Shown here piece by piece: positions 53,747 to 63,206 of a stretch of 64,000 bases of DNA. Source of the DNA: UBA11865 sp963749825 (GTDB lineage: Bacteria; Chloroflexota; Anaerolineae; Promineifilales; Promineifilaceae); NCBI GenBank assembly GCA_963749825.1, contig CAVVOI010000012.1:1550001-1614000 (forward strand), given 5' to 3'. A program made the position numbers and the translations under genes. Position 1 is the stretch's first letter. Each line of letters opens with the position of its first letter. The notes beneath the pieces are model-generated. The model saw only the letters and a list, made by a program, of their open reading frames with translations. It was not told the origin of the DNA and did no database searches.

Positions 53747-56260
53747 ATGCGTTTGCGTATTAATGCCCATCTCCTCCCCGCCCTGGTAGTTGTCGTTCTA
53801 ATTTTGCTTACGATTGTTATGACCTGGCCGGTTACTGCCCAATTGGGCAGGCAGATCCCCGGAAGTGATGGTGACGCTTATGTGCATCTATGGACGGCCC
53901 GATGGGTACGAGATTCCCTCCAAGCGGGTCGGGGGATATTCTTCACCGATCAAATATTTTACCCTGGCGGTACACTACTTTACTGGCACAACTTTGCTTG
54001 GTTCAACATCCTCATCTGGCTGCCTTTACAAGCCCTTTTGAATGAGGCCACTGCCTATTCTTTGATCTTCTTGGGCATCATAGTTTTTAACGGATTTGCG
54101 ACGTATTTGCTGGCTCGCGAAGTAACAAGTTCGCAACCAGCCTCATTTGTAGCCTGTATAATCGTTGCCTTTTGGCCCTTCACTCTCTCAAATCATCACC
54201 ATCCCAATCTTATTTTAATCGGCTGGGTACCCCTAGCCCTCCTGTATCTTATGAGGTTGATGCAGAAACAAAGACTGGTTGACGCCCTGATTTTCGCCGT
54301 CTTTCTGGCTCTTATTGGTATCAGCCGGTGGCAAATGTTGGTGCTTGGTGGCCTATTGCTACTTTTATATTTCCTCTACAGCTTAGCAACGCAACCGCAG
54401 ATCCGAACCTACCGGTTATTAAAACTAACCTTATTGGCCGGGCTAATCAGCCTGCTAATCATGTTGCCACTTTTGTGGCCATTATTATCAGCCCAGTTCA
54501 GCCGTGCATATCCAGGGGATCTCTTCGCCGTTACAGAAGGGTATCATAGTGATTTCCTAGCCTACTTTGTCCCAAGCCGCTACCATCCGATTTGGGGACA
54601 GCTGGTGTTTGAAAGTTTCTACGGCAACTTTGGGGTTAGTAAGGTTTTTGTACCCTTCCTTGGCTTCACGACGCTTCTCCTGGCTGTATTTGGTGCAATT
54701 CGGCAATTTCCGAAAGCGCGATTCTGGATTCTGGCCACATTTTTATACATGGTCTTAGCCCTAGGAAACGACTTGGTGATTAATGGGGAACCGTATCTAC
54801 CTTTGCCATATCGTCTACTAGATGACATCTCATTATTCCGTATGATTCGCAACCCGGAACGATTCAATGTGATACTCTCAATACCGGTAGCGTTGCTAGC
54901 CGCCTTTGGCGTTCAATCACTTATGCAGCTTCATAATTTGAGCCAAATTCAGTCCAGGTTACTCTGGGTTCTGGTCGTGGCTTTCATCTTATTCGAGTAT
55001 GTGGTCTCCTATCCCATGCTCCCATTGACCATTCCAAAGTGGTTTGGTCAGTTAGCCAAAGAGGAAGGGGATTTTGCCATACTAAACTTGCCGATGCATA
55101 ACCGGCGCTACATAGAAAACTATATGTTTTATCAATCGGAACATGGCAAACCCTTGGTTGGTGGAAAAATCGCGCGAACACCCCGGGAAGCATTTGATTT
55201 CATTGACAGTGTACCAAGTTTATCGCGCTCTCCTAAGACTAATGCTCCTCCTGATGAAATCGCGCAAGTTGGAAGTCAGCTTAAGTTATTAGCTGATGCC
55301 AACGTGCGTTACTTGATTCTGCACAAGAACTTTCTAACTGTTGAGGAACTCGACAGCTGGAAAGAGTGGTTGGGCCTGAAGCCAGTGTTCGAAGATGCTG
55401 AGCTGGTCGTATATGACACATCGATCGCCATCGGCGAAGACGTGCCGATGATCGATACCGGAATTCCAGGATTAGGCTTGATTGAACATACGGTTTCCCC
55501 TGTGGAACTTCGTCAAGGCATGAATTTTGTCGCTACAATTCACTGGGCGAGCAACCAGGCCATCGACGAAGATTATGACGTTTGCCTGCAAGTTATTAAT
55601 ACCGATCAAATAGCTGTTCGGGAGGTCTGTCAAGCCATATCCACTAGCTGGCCGACCAGCAATTGGGACAAGGATGAGATAGTTTTCGAAGAATATTCAA
55701 TGTATATGTCGCCTTATCTTGATGGTGGCAACTACACCATAGAGTTATACGTGGTTCCCGCTGGTGAAGCACAAAACGGAGGCGAAACCATCAAGATCGG
55801 CGATGTGAAGTATATAACCTTGCCTCGAGAATCCATTATTGAACCGGGCAATATTTATGATACGGCCGTCGCCCTTTGGGCGGAAAGCTTGGCGCTGATC
55901 GAGTTTGATGTAAATCAAGATGCCGGTGAGATGTTATCTGTGGATTTAAGGTGGGGGGCATTGAAGCGAATGGGTGAATCTTACAAAGTTTTTCTTCACT
56001 TAGTAAACGATGGAACGGGCGAATTAGCTGCCCAAGTTGATAGCATTCCCATGAATTGGACTTATCCAACAAACTGGTGGGAAGAGGGAGAAATCGTCGA
56101 AGATACGATCCAATTGTCGGTGGAAGGTGTAGAACCTGGCAGCTACCAGTTGTGGCTGGGATGGTACGATGAGAGTACCGGCCAACGATTGCCGGTGACT
56201 CAATCTGAGCAGTTGTCAGAAAAACGAGAAGATGCTTTCTTGTTAGATGAGTTCCCTTGA
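53747..56260 (+). CDS. GT-C-like membrane protein with C-terminal beta modules
   Basis: 837 residues with about ten helices in the first 440. The loop SDGDAYVHLWTARWVRDSL and FYPGGTLLYWHNFAWFN resembles GT-C catalytic loops. After the helices is an alpha/beta segment (FAILNLPMHNRRYIENYM, LADANVRYLILHKNFL) and then two beta modules (VSPVELRQGMNFVATIHWAS, WAESLALIEFDVNQDAGEML...VDLRWGALKR). The last module is the same type as those at the end of the 1114-residue protein at 26984-30328. Probably an envelope glycosyltransferase acting with the gene upstream. Confidence 0.75.
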   Translation: MRLRINAHLLPALVVVVLILLTIVMTWPVTAQLGRQIPGSDGDAYVHLWTARWVRDSLQAGRGIFFTDQIFYPGGTLLYWHNFAWFNILIWLPLQALLNEATAYSLIFLGIIVFNGFATYLLAREVTSSQPASFVACIIVAFWPFTLSNHHHPNLILIGWVPLALLYLMRLMQKQRLVDALIFAVFLALIGISRWQMLVLGGLLLLLYFLYSLATQPQIRTYRLLKLTLLAGLISLLIMLPLLWPLLSAQFSRAYPGDLFAVTEGYHSDFLAYFVPSRYHPIWGQLVFESFYGNFGVSKVFVPFLGFTTLLLAVFGAIRQFPKARFWILATFLYMVLALGNDLVINGEPYLPLPYRLLDDISLFRMIRNPERFNVILSIPVALLAAFGVQSLMQLHNLSQIQSRLLWVLVVAFILFEYVVSYPMLPLTIPKWFGQLAKEEGDFAILNLPMHNRRYIENYMFYQSEHGKPLVGGKIARTPREAFDFIDSVPSLSRSPKTNAPPDEIAQVGSQLKLLADANVRYLILHKNFLTVEELDSWKEWLGLKPVFEDAELVVYDTSIAIGEDVPMIDTGIPGLGLIEHTVSPVELRQGMNFVATIHWASNQAIDEDYDVCLQVINTDQIAVREVCQAISTSWPTSNWDKDEIVFEEYSMYMSPYLDGGNYTIELYVVPAGEAQNGGETIKIGDVKYITLPRESIIEPGNIYDTAVALWAESLALIEFDVNQDAGEMLSVDLRWGALKRMGESYKVFLHLVNDGTGELAAQVDSIPMNWTYPTNWWEEGEIVEDTIQLSVEGVEPGSYQLWLGWYDESTGQRLPVTQSEQLSEKREDAFLLDEFP

Positions 56261-56375
56261 TGATGTCAAACCTGATCCTGCCACGGTAAGCCACACTTTC
56301 CAAGGGTACATCGGGACCAGGAAAAGGTTCAAAACCCATCCGGTCTACAGCACCAAAATAGATGGCAGGAATAGC

Positions 56376-57632
56376 CTAGGATTTGCCGACAATCGTCTCA
56401 TTGGCCGGCGACCGCGCGCCCTCTACGAACCAGGTCTCCATGGCACCTTTTCCCTTGACGTCGATAACTCCCCGTGGCTGGCAAATAAATTCATCCTTTA
56501 TCAGGGCATACGTGTCGCCAGTAATCTGGACTTTGCCTGGAAGACCATGTGATTCCATCCGGCTGGCAGTATTCACAGCATCTCCCCAGAGATCGTAGTG
56601 AAATTTAGAAGTACCAATGACCCCAGCCACGGCCGAACCAGAATTTATGCCAATGCGGAATTGAAGAGAACGTCCATTCTGGATGATAAATGCATTCATT
56701 TCCAGGGCTGCCTGCACCAACACCTGTGCATGGTCAATACGTTTCTTTGGCGCGCCGGACACGACCATGTAATTGTCGCCTATCGTCCGGATCTTTTCCA
56801 GGCCGAATTTGGCGACCACACTGTCGAAGAATGAAAATGTCTCATTTAATAATGAGACCATTTCCATCGGCGCCATTTCAGCCGAAAGGCGTGTGAAACC
56901 GACGACATCCGCGAACATGATGCTGACCGCATCGAAATAATCGGCTATGGTGTGAATGTCGTCCTTAAGCAAGTGGGCAATCTCATCAGACAATACGTTT
57001 AGTAATAGCCGTTCGCTTTTCGCTTGCTCTCTGCGCAGGCTTTCCAGCGCTGCATCTTTTTGACTTACAAAAAGCTGCAGCAATACAAAAACGACCATGG
57101 ATACACCTGCGATATTTAAACCAAAAAAGACAGCCACCACGGTAGGCGGCAAGAGCTCGCTCGGGCTCATGATTGGTGAAAGTAAAAAACCAAGAATGAC
57201 CAGTCCGATATAAGCGAGAAACCAGCGAATCGCCTGGCGGCGACCGGCAAAAACCAAGGCCCCTAACGGTGACGTCAAGGACCACAATATCACTGCACTG
57301 GAATTTATGAAGCCGCCCAAGGCAATCATGAGCAGAAAGGGAAGTAGTAAAGTCACGAGCAATTGGCTGGACCTGAAGAAATTGTACCGGCGGGTTACGG
57401 CAAAGACCAACAAACTAATGGCCGAGAGAAGCGAGTATATGAAAGGAATGATTGCCGCAAGGGGTTGCCCAAGCAAGAAGTAAACCGCACTCCAAATGAT
57501 TGCTAAAGATCCCATCATCATGGTCGAGGCGACCAAGAGCATCTTATGAAGCCGGACTTCGTCAGTGTCAGATGGATCTGCGCACCACTGGGCGATAAAC
57601 GGGAAAGGGTTCAAGCTATTGATCTTGCCCAT
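56376..57632 (-). CDS. membrane adenylate cyclase, class III
   Basis: 418 residues. ATG 57632 has GGAG upstream (TTGGAGAAGAT). Five or six N-terminal helices (40-190) precede a coiled linker and a class III cyclase domain (about 235-410): metal Asp in IMFADVVGFTRLS and IRTIGDNYMVVSG, and transition-state Asn and Arg in LWGDAVNTASRMES. Lys before IRTIGD and Asp in WGDAVN suit adenine. It would make cAMP in response to a membrane signal. The gene is convergent with the GT-C gene. Confidence 0.94.
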   Translation of the reverse strand: MGKINSLNPFPFIAQWCADPSDTDEVRLHKMLLVASTMMMGSLAIIWSAVYFLLGQPLAAIIPFIYSLLSAISLLVFAVTRRYNFFRSSQLLVTLLLPFLLMIALGGFINSSAVILWSLTSPLGALVFAGRRQAIRWFLAYIGLVILGFLLSPIMSPSELLPPTVVAVFFGLNIAGVSMVVFVLLQLFVSQKDAALESLRREQAKSERLLLNVLSDEIAHLLKDDIHTIADYFDAVSIMFADVVGFTRLSAEMAPMEMVSLLNETFSFFDSVVAKFGLEKIRTIGDNYMVVSGAPKKRIDHAQVLVQAALEMNAFIIQNGRSLQFRIGINSGSAVAGVIGTSKFHYDLWGDAVNTASRMESHGLPGKVQITGDTYALIKDEFICQPRGVIDVKGKGAMETWFVEGARSPANETIVGKS

Positions 57633-57823
57633 ATCTTCTCCAATTTAGGTACTGAAAATCGGTTCATTCTATAAGCATGTTAACAGAGTATTTCGCAACG
57701 ATGAAGTTATAGTAGATAAAAAGTTCATTTCCAATAGCAAAATTAGATTCCGAATTTGTCGTCTACCTCATATTTTGCTTAATATTCTTCACTTTTCCTA
57801 CCGGATGACTTACAATCGGGTTC

Positions 57824-59350
57824 GTGATCGGTCGTAGGATAGTGAGATCTGGTTGGCTTTCGGTTTTCGTCTTAGTCATTTTTCTGGCGGCGTGTTCGCA
57901 AAGCCAGGATAATGAAAACGGTACCTCGCCGACCGAGATAGCTGAGGCTACGGCGACCATTCGGCTGGCATCGACGGCAACCGCCGCCATCACTCCCACT
58001 CCCATGGCTACGAATACTCTAGAAGCTCCCATTGCATCATTGTCGGTTTCCGATCAAGTACTGGCCGAAGAAGGACGCCTGAACATCGACATGGTCACCG
58101 CTATAGACAATGGTTGGATAACGGTATTTACTGACGAAGCTGGTGAAGCCGGCGAATTACTTGGCTTCACAAATGTGAGCGATGGCGAAAGCAAGGATAT
58201 ATCCGTTACCATTGACCCATTTCAAGCTACGCCCACCCTCCATATCACCCTGCATGTTGATTCGGGAGAAATCGGGACATTCGAATATCCAGGTCCCGAT
58301 AATCCGGTTCGGACCGGAACCGATTTGGTACAAGAGAGTATAACGGTAGATATTGACATTACCTATCCATCCGTCACTGTTTCGGACCAGGAATTGAGTG
58401 AAGATGGCTCATTGTTGATCGACAATGTCACGGCTGCAGCACAGTCCTGGATTGCCGTTCATATCGATGATGAGGGGCAACCTGGCCTAATGCTAGGCTA
58501 CGCCCCGGTTTCGAAAGGCGAGCAAGAAGAATTGACCATTAAAATCAATCGGTTTAATGCGACGCCGACTCTTCATGCGCTATTGTACGAAGATGCCGGA
58601 GAACCCGGCCGTTTTGACGATCCCGATGTAGATAAGCCAGTCATCATTGATGGTCTGGTCGTGCAAACCACCTTTCAGTTAAGATTGCCTCCCGATATCT
58701 TCGTCGTCGATCAACCGGCCTTGGACGGGATTATTCACGTCGAAAGGGCCACCAGTAATGGTCCAGGCTGGATAGTCGTCTACCAGGATGAAGAAGGCGA
58801 CTTTGGCAATATCATTGGCTGGTCGGCAGTAACTAACGGCTTGAATCACCAGGTTGCCATCAGCGTCACCGAATCTGCCGTAACACCGATTTTGCACCTG
58901 ATGCTTCACGAGGATTTGGAAGATGTGGGCGAATTTGGCTTTCCGCGCACCGATCCCCTGGTACGATACCAAGATCGGTTGCCCAATCCTTTTAGCATTC
59001 GAACCGATGCTGGCAATTTCCTGGTTACGCGCGATCAACAGCTATCCGAGGACAATACTGTCACTATTCCAATGATCGTCGTCGATGTCGATGCTTGGGT
59101 GGTAGTCAAAAATAATGATTCGGAAGAAGAAATCGTGGGCATGATCTGGTTGCCGGCCGGTTTTCATCGAGATGTAAGCGTAACTGTCGATCCCGAATCA
59201 GTTTCCGAAAATTTATTAGCCGCACTGCATCTCGACGGCGGCTTCAAACAAGAGTTCGAATTCCCTGACGGCGTTGACTTTCCATTACAGCGCAATCGAA
59301 CTGCGATAGAAGCGCCCTTTACCATAATAGAGGGAAGTCATGATCAATAA
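57824..59350 (+). CDS. lipoprotein with four DUF7282-like repeats
   Basis: 508 residues; GTG 57824 is assumed, GTG 57842 is possible. A lipoprotein signal (SVFVLVIFLAACS) and a Thr/Ala-rich linker precede four repeats of about 105-110 residues. Each starts VSDQxLxEDGxLxIDxVTA, contains WIxVHxDExGxxGxxLGxxPV and ends ATPTLHxLLHxDxGExGxFxxP. This pattern matches domain DUF7282, known mainly from archaeal and some bacterial surface proteins; function unknown. Divergent from the cyclase. Confidence 0.82.
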   Translation: MIGRRIVRSGWLSVFVLVIFLAACSQSQDNENGTSPTEIAEATATIRLASTATAAITPTPMATNTLEAPIASLSVSDQVLAEEGRLNIDMVTAIDNGWITVFTDEAGEAGELLGFTNVSDGESKDISVTIDPFQATPTLHITLHVDSGEIGTFEYPGPDNPVRTGTDLVQESITVDIDITYPSVTVSDQELSEDGSLLIDNVTAAAQSWIAVHIDDEGQPGLMLGYAPVSKGEQEELTIKINRFNATPTLHALLYEDAGEPGRFDDPDVDKPVIIDGLVVQTTFQLRLPPDIFVVDQPALDGIIHVERATSNGPGWIVVYQDEEGDFGNIIGWSAVTNGLNHQVAISVTESAVTPILHLMLHEDLEDVGEFGFPRTDPLVRYQDRLPNPFSIRTDAGNFLVTRDQQLSEDNTVTIPMIVVDVDAWVVVKNNDSEEEIVGMIWLPAGFHRDVSVTVDPESVSENLLAALHLDGGFKQEFEFPDGVDFPLQRNRTAIEAPFTIIEGSHDQ

Positions 59351-59435
59351 CAAATTGGGCAAAATCTTCAATAGCCTGCCATCGATCTGGCGTGTCAGTT
59401 CCATTCTTCCCCAGAGTATAAATGAGGGGTGATTT

Positions 59436-60499
59436 ATGGCTCAAAAATTAATTCAATCCGCGAAATCAAGCAGCGTTTTGCTATTCATCGTCCTCTCGAT
59501 CTTAACTGTTCTTACTGCTTGCCAGGGAGCTGAAGAAACGGCCGTACCACTGCCAACCGAAACAAAAATTGCTGGAACACCCATCCAGGCTCTCATTCAA
59601 ACCCAGGTACCACAAATTACCGAAACGCCGGCTCTCGAAGGATCGACAACCGAGTCTGAACAAGGCGAAACTTTAGCATCGGTAACGCCATTACCCCCTT
59701 CGCCAACAATGCCACCCGAGCCAACGGCAACGGCAACTCCTCCTCCTGAACCCACATTTTATACAGTCCAACCTGGTGATACGCTGGTCGGAATCTCCGA
59801 ACAGTTCAGCATCTCACTGAGATTCGTTGGTCTTTGCCAACGGGTTTACCAGCGCCGCGGAATTCTCATCTGGCGGTTGGTGATGAACTCCAGATCCCTT
59901 TCTGTTTGGCCCATAGAATAGTGCCGGGTAATACACTGGCCGGGGTTGCCCAACTTTGCGACGTGACCCTTGATGAATTGGTTGCTGCAAATCTCCAACG
60001 GTTGGCAGCGTTGGGTTCGCTGGAGTCAGTTCCCCTTGGATTTGTCATTTATATCCCTCAAGAGACCGAAACAGTTGGAGAGGTGGATTGCAACGCCCAA
60101 CCGGCTAGAGAACAAGTTATAGAATATAAACCGGGCCCTGCTGAAGGTCTTTTTTGCCTGGCCCAGAAGTTTGGCATTTCGACGGCCGCCATTATCCAAG
60201 GCAATATCCAACAGTTGGCGGCTGGAGCTACTATCGGAGAAGATTCTCTACTCATCCCCCCGGTCGATGGAGCCATCTACATCGTGACCAGTGAAGATGC
60301 GATCGCTGAGACGACTCTTGCCGACCTAGCCGAATGGTACGATGTCGAGCCAGATTCCATCAGGGATTGGAATGGCAATCCAGTTAGCGATCCTCTGGTC
60401 GAAGGGCAGCAATTGTTCGTCTTGGGCGCAAACCTGGTTTTTGGTCCGTTCAATAGCCAGCCAACGTCAGAAGAGGTAGAGAGCGAGCCAGGATCATAA
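59436..60499 (+). pseudogene. LysM-repeat lipoprotein, two frameshifts
   Basis: Lipoprotein signal (LLFIVLSILTVLTACQ), a Thr/Pro-rich linker and LysM-type modules. The first LysM (FYTVQPGDTLVGISEQFSIS) leaves its frame near 59822 and would resume DSLVFANGFTSAAEF, then shifts again near 59868 to LAVGDELQIPFC. Later modules are HRIVPGNTLAGVAQLCDVTL, EYKPGPAEGLFCLAQKFGIS and AETTLADLAEWYDVEPDSI. It would bind peptidoglycan or chitin-like glycans. The two indels lie within 50 bases; a sequencing error is possible. Overlaps the 3' end of the homoserine dehydrogenase gene by six bases. Confidence 0.8.
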
Positions 60500-61555
60500 C
60501 ATTTCTCTGCTAAGGCTTATCATGTCGCCTAGCACTCCGGCGGCTGTCATCTCAACCCCTGCACCTTTACCACCGATCATCAACGGTTCATCTTCATACC
60601 GGCCGGTGCGAAAGCTGATGTATTTGAGATCGGCTAGGGGGCTGCCTATTGGAATACCCGTTAAACCCACGGACCCGCCGCTATCATCAACCTGAGCCAC
60701 ATAGCGCAATACCTGTCCCGCCTCTTTTGCGCTTTGAACCCGGTCCATCAATGATGGATCCATGGCTACGGCCGCGTTCATAAATTCGTCGACCGCTAGA
60801 TGACTTAGGGCCGGGTGATAGAGCGACTCCACCTCAATATCCGTCTCTTCCAGAGGCCAGCCAGCCAATCTTCCCAAAATCATGATTTTGCGCATCACAT
60901 CACGCCCCCCCAAATCTTCACGTGGGTCTGGTTCCGTGAAGCCCCTTGCTTTTGCTTCAGCCAAGGCAACGGAAAATGGTGTATCCTTATCGAGTTGGCT
61001 GCAGATATATCCTAAAGTGCCGCTCAACTGCCCTTCGATGTTGATCACCGGATCGCCAGTATCCCGCAAATAGCGCAAGGTGTTGATGACGGGTTGCCCC
61101 CCGCCCACAGTTGATTCATACCTCAAACAAGGATGATTGTAGTAGCCGCGAGTATGCTCCCATAGACCTGTTAGTGGCTTCTTGTTTGCCAGAACCACAC
61201 CATGTTGACTTTCCAAGGCTTCGTCGATGATAGGCTCCATATTGTCTGCGGCCGTGACATCGACCAGGAGACCACCGACTAAACCTGCCTCAGATAAGTG
61301 ATCGAATATTTTTTGATTTTCCGGCCTATCGCTGCCCAATGAATGACCATCTTCCTTTTGCTTGATTATCTCTTCCAATTGCTCGTCAGTTAAACCGTCT
61401 GGCTGCCATGCCCAACTGCTGCTATCCAAAACAGCCACGATGTCAAAATGGCACCGGTTTCGACTCGCCACTATCTCCCTTGTCGTCACTAATTGGCGAA
61501 ACAGTGCCCGTCCAACCCCACCAGCACCAAATATGACGACCGGCATACGATTCAT
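60494..61555 (-). CDS. hom: homoserine dehydrogenase
   Basis: 353 residues; ATG 61555 follows TTTTGGAGG. Converts aspartate semialdehyde to homoserine for threonine and methionine synthesis. Motifs: GAGGVGRALFRQL (NAD(P)), ANKKPLTG (Lys), YESTVGGGQPVINTLR, GQLSGTLGYICSQL and FTEPDPREDLGGRDVMRKIMIL with catalytic Asp/Lys. It ends without an ACT domain, so feedback by threonine through that domain is absent. Control is probably by the leader upstream: peptide, stem and terminator between 61654 and 61761. Confidence 0.95.
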   Translation of the reverse strand: MNRMPVVIFGAGGVGRALFRQLVTTREIVASRNRCHFDIVAVLDSSSWAWQPDGLTDEQLEEIIKQKEDGHSLGSDRPENQKIFDHLSEAGLVGGLLVDVTAADNMEPIIDEALESQHGVVLANKKPLTGLWEHTRGYYNHPCLRYESTVGGGQPVINTLRYLRDTGDPVINIEGQLSGTLGYICSQLDKDTPFSVALAEAKARGFTEPDPREDLGGRDVMRKIMILGRLAGWPLEETDIEVESLYHPALSHLAVDEFMNAAVAMDPSLMDRVQSAKEAGQVLRYVAQVDDSGGSVGLTGIPIGSPLADLKYISFRTGRYEDEPLMIGGKGAGVEMTAAGVLGDMISLSREML

Positions 61556-61653
61556 GAGACCTCCAAAAGAACCTGAAACTCACTGGTTACGGCAAAACCA
61601 ACACCTGAAATAGGGACCAATCTAGATCGTGTCAGGGCCGCATCCTACCTGGT

Positions 61654-61688
61654 AAAACAAAGACCCCAATCCATACGGACCAGGGCCT
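61654..61688 (-). terminator. intrinsic terminator in the hom leader
   Basis: On the minus strand AGGCCCTGGTCC (61688-61677) pairs with GGATTGGGGTCT over 12 positions including wobbles, loop GTAT, then TTGTTTT. It lies between the leader peptide and hom, so it would stop transcription before the gene unless the upstream region interferes. Confidence 0.7.
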
Positions 61689-61696
61689 CTGCGAGT

Positions 61697-61739
61697 GCAC
61701 CGTAGCGTCACCACTTACGTGGAGGTGGCGCTACGGTGC
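61697..61739 (-). promoter_or_regulatory. strong stem overlapping the leader peptide end
   Basis: GCACCGTAGCG (61697-61707) is perfectly complementary to CGCTACGGTGC (61729-61739), and the stem extends by four more pairs after one mismatch. A ribosome on codons 8-14 of the leader peptide would melt its 5' arm. Confidence 0.8.
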
Positions 61740-61761
61740 GTTTAGATAAGTAACTATCCAT
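61708..61761 (-). CDS. leader peptide upstream of homoserine dehydrogenase (17 residues)
   Basis: ATG 61761 with a near-perfect ribosome site (AAGGAGG, eight bases upstream) and the reading MDSYLSKRTVAPPPRKW, stop TGA. It contains a PPP stretch, known to slow ribosomes that lack EF-P, then RKW. It overlaps a strong stem and precedes a terminator ahead of hom. No run of Thr, Met or Ile codons is present, so the sensed signal is not obvious. Confidence 0.65.
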   Translation of the reverse strand: MDSYLSKRTVAPPPRKW

Positions 61762-61847
61762 AAGCACCACCTCCTTACTAAAAAGGATAGCAGTGCGATC
61801 GAGCCTAGAGCTCAAACCGCGGAATCAATAAAAAATGATTGCAGATC

Positions 61848-61875
61848 ATTATATCTGGACATCAGATGCTGTCAA
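61848..61875 (-). promoter_or_regulatory. consensus sigma70 promoter of the hom leader
   Basis: On the minus strand TTGACA (61875-61870), a 16-base spacer and TATAAT (61853-61848): both hexamers perfect. The transcript would begin near 61841, about 80 bases before the leader peptide. Confidence 0.88.
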
Positions 61876-61928
61876 TCAACCTTTTGGCCCCAACAAGTTT
61901 CTCTCATTTTTCAGAAGCCATGAAACAC

Positions 61929-63206
61929 TCAAGCCGCAGCCAATCGCTTTAAGTGGTCGATCATACGGTCGATCTCCTCATTTGTATTGTAGTGAGTGAA
62001 CCCAATACGGACGAGACCACCGGTTTGTAATGTCTCCAGCTGATCCATCACGGCAACGGCGTAATAGTGACCATCCCAAACGAAAATTCCCTCTTCACCC
62101 AAAGATTGGGCTACTTCCCGAGGCGTATAGCCTTCCAGGCTGACGGCGAAAGTTGGCGCTCTCTCGGCCAATCTCTCAACGTCGGTAATGCCGTACACCC
62201 GAAAGCCTGGCACCTCGGTAGCCCGTTCAAGGAAATGAAGGCTAAGAGTTTCTTCATACTCCTTAATCACTGTCATGGCCTGCTTCAGCCTTAACGGCCG
62301 GCCGCTATAACGACTCAGCTCACCGGCAAAGGGTTTGCCATAATCCTGACCAATGGATTCCAGATAATCAATAGCTGCCTTTGCACCGGCCAGGCTCTCG
62401 AAGCTTTGGGTGCCGGTCTCCCACTTTCCCGGCGGCAAAGCCGGCGCCGGCCGGACTTTGTACGCGTCCAGTTTTTCAAGTAATTCATACTTGCCGTAAA
62501 GAATACCGGTATGCGGTCCAAAGAATTTATAGGCCGAGGCCACTAAAAAATCACAGTCGCTGGATTGAACGTCGACCGGGTTGTGCGGCGTGTAGTGTAC
62601 GGCATCGACGAAGACATAAGCGCCGACATCGTGAGCCATTTTGACGACCGGGGATACGTCTACAATGCTGCCCACTGCATTGGAGGCATGGGTCACGGCT
62701 ACCAATCGCGTTCGTTCATTCAATAATTCGCCCAGGTGGTCTACATTCAAGGTGCAATCTTCAATTTGGAACTTCAACCAGCGAACCGTCACACCGCGAT
62801 CCTGGGCTGCCAGCACCCAAGGCGTGATATTGGCATCATGGTCTAGCCAGGTTACGACGATTTCATCGCCTGGTTGCCAGGTCCGGCTAATTGCCCGGCT
62901 TACGGCAAAGGTTAAAGTGGTCATGTTTTGACCGAAAGCAATCTCTTCCGGACGATTGGCATTGAAAAAATCGGCAATCGCTTGGCGAGCATCTCCGGCA
63001 ACTTGGTCTGTTCGGCGGCTGGTCTTAAAAGCACCGCCTAAATTGCTGTTATCATTGGCCAGATAGTGACACATGGCGTCGATCACGCCTTGAGGAGTCT
63101 GCGTTCCGCCAGGCCCATCAAAGAAAATTGCCGGGCGGCCGTTAACTACCTGGTTGAGAGAAGGAAATTGTTTGCGCAATGAACGGGGATCAAAGGGTTT
63201 AGACAC
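61929..63206 (-). CDS. cysteine desulfurase-like aminotransferase class V
   Basis: 425 residues. GTG 63206 follows AAGGAGCATCTTC. A PLP enzyme of fold type I: IFFDGPGGTQTPQGVIDAM, VTHASNAVGSIVDV, VFVDAVHYTPHNPVDVQ and the Schiff-base Lys in FLVASAYKFFGPHTGILYG. It belongs to the desulfurase-like branch related to CsdA/SufS (VC1184-like); no Cys is obvious in the flexible loop that normally carries the persulfide, so desulfurase activity is unsure. No Fe-S assembly genes are adjacent. Confidence 0.88.
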   Translation of the reverse strand: MSKPFDPRSLRKQFPSLNQVVNGRPAIFFDGPGGTQTPQGVIDAMCHYLANDNSNLGGAFKTSRRTDQVAGDARQAIADFFNANRPEEIAFGQNMTTLTFAVSRAISRTWQPGDEIVVTWLDHDANITPWVLAAQDRGVTVRWLKFQIEDCTLNVDHLGELLNERTRLVAVTHASNAVGSIVDVSPVVKMAHDVGAYVFVDAVHYTPHNPVDVQSSDCDFLVASAYKFFGPHTGILYGKYELLEKLDAYKVRPAPALPPGKWETGTQSFESLAGAKAAIDYLESIGQDYGKPFAGELSRYSGRPLRLKQAMTVIKEYEETLSLHFLERATEVPGFRVYGITDVERLAERAPTFAVSLEGYTPREVAQSLGEEGIFVWDGHYYAVAVMDQLETLQTGGLVRIGFTHYNTNEEIDRMIDHLKRLAAA

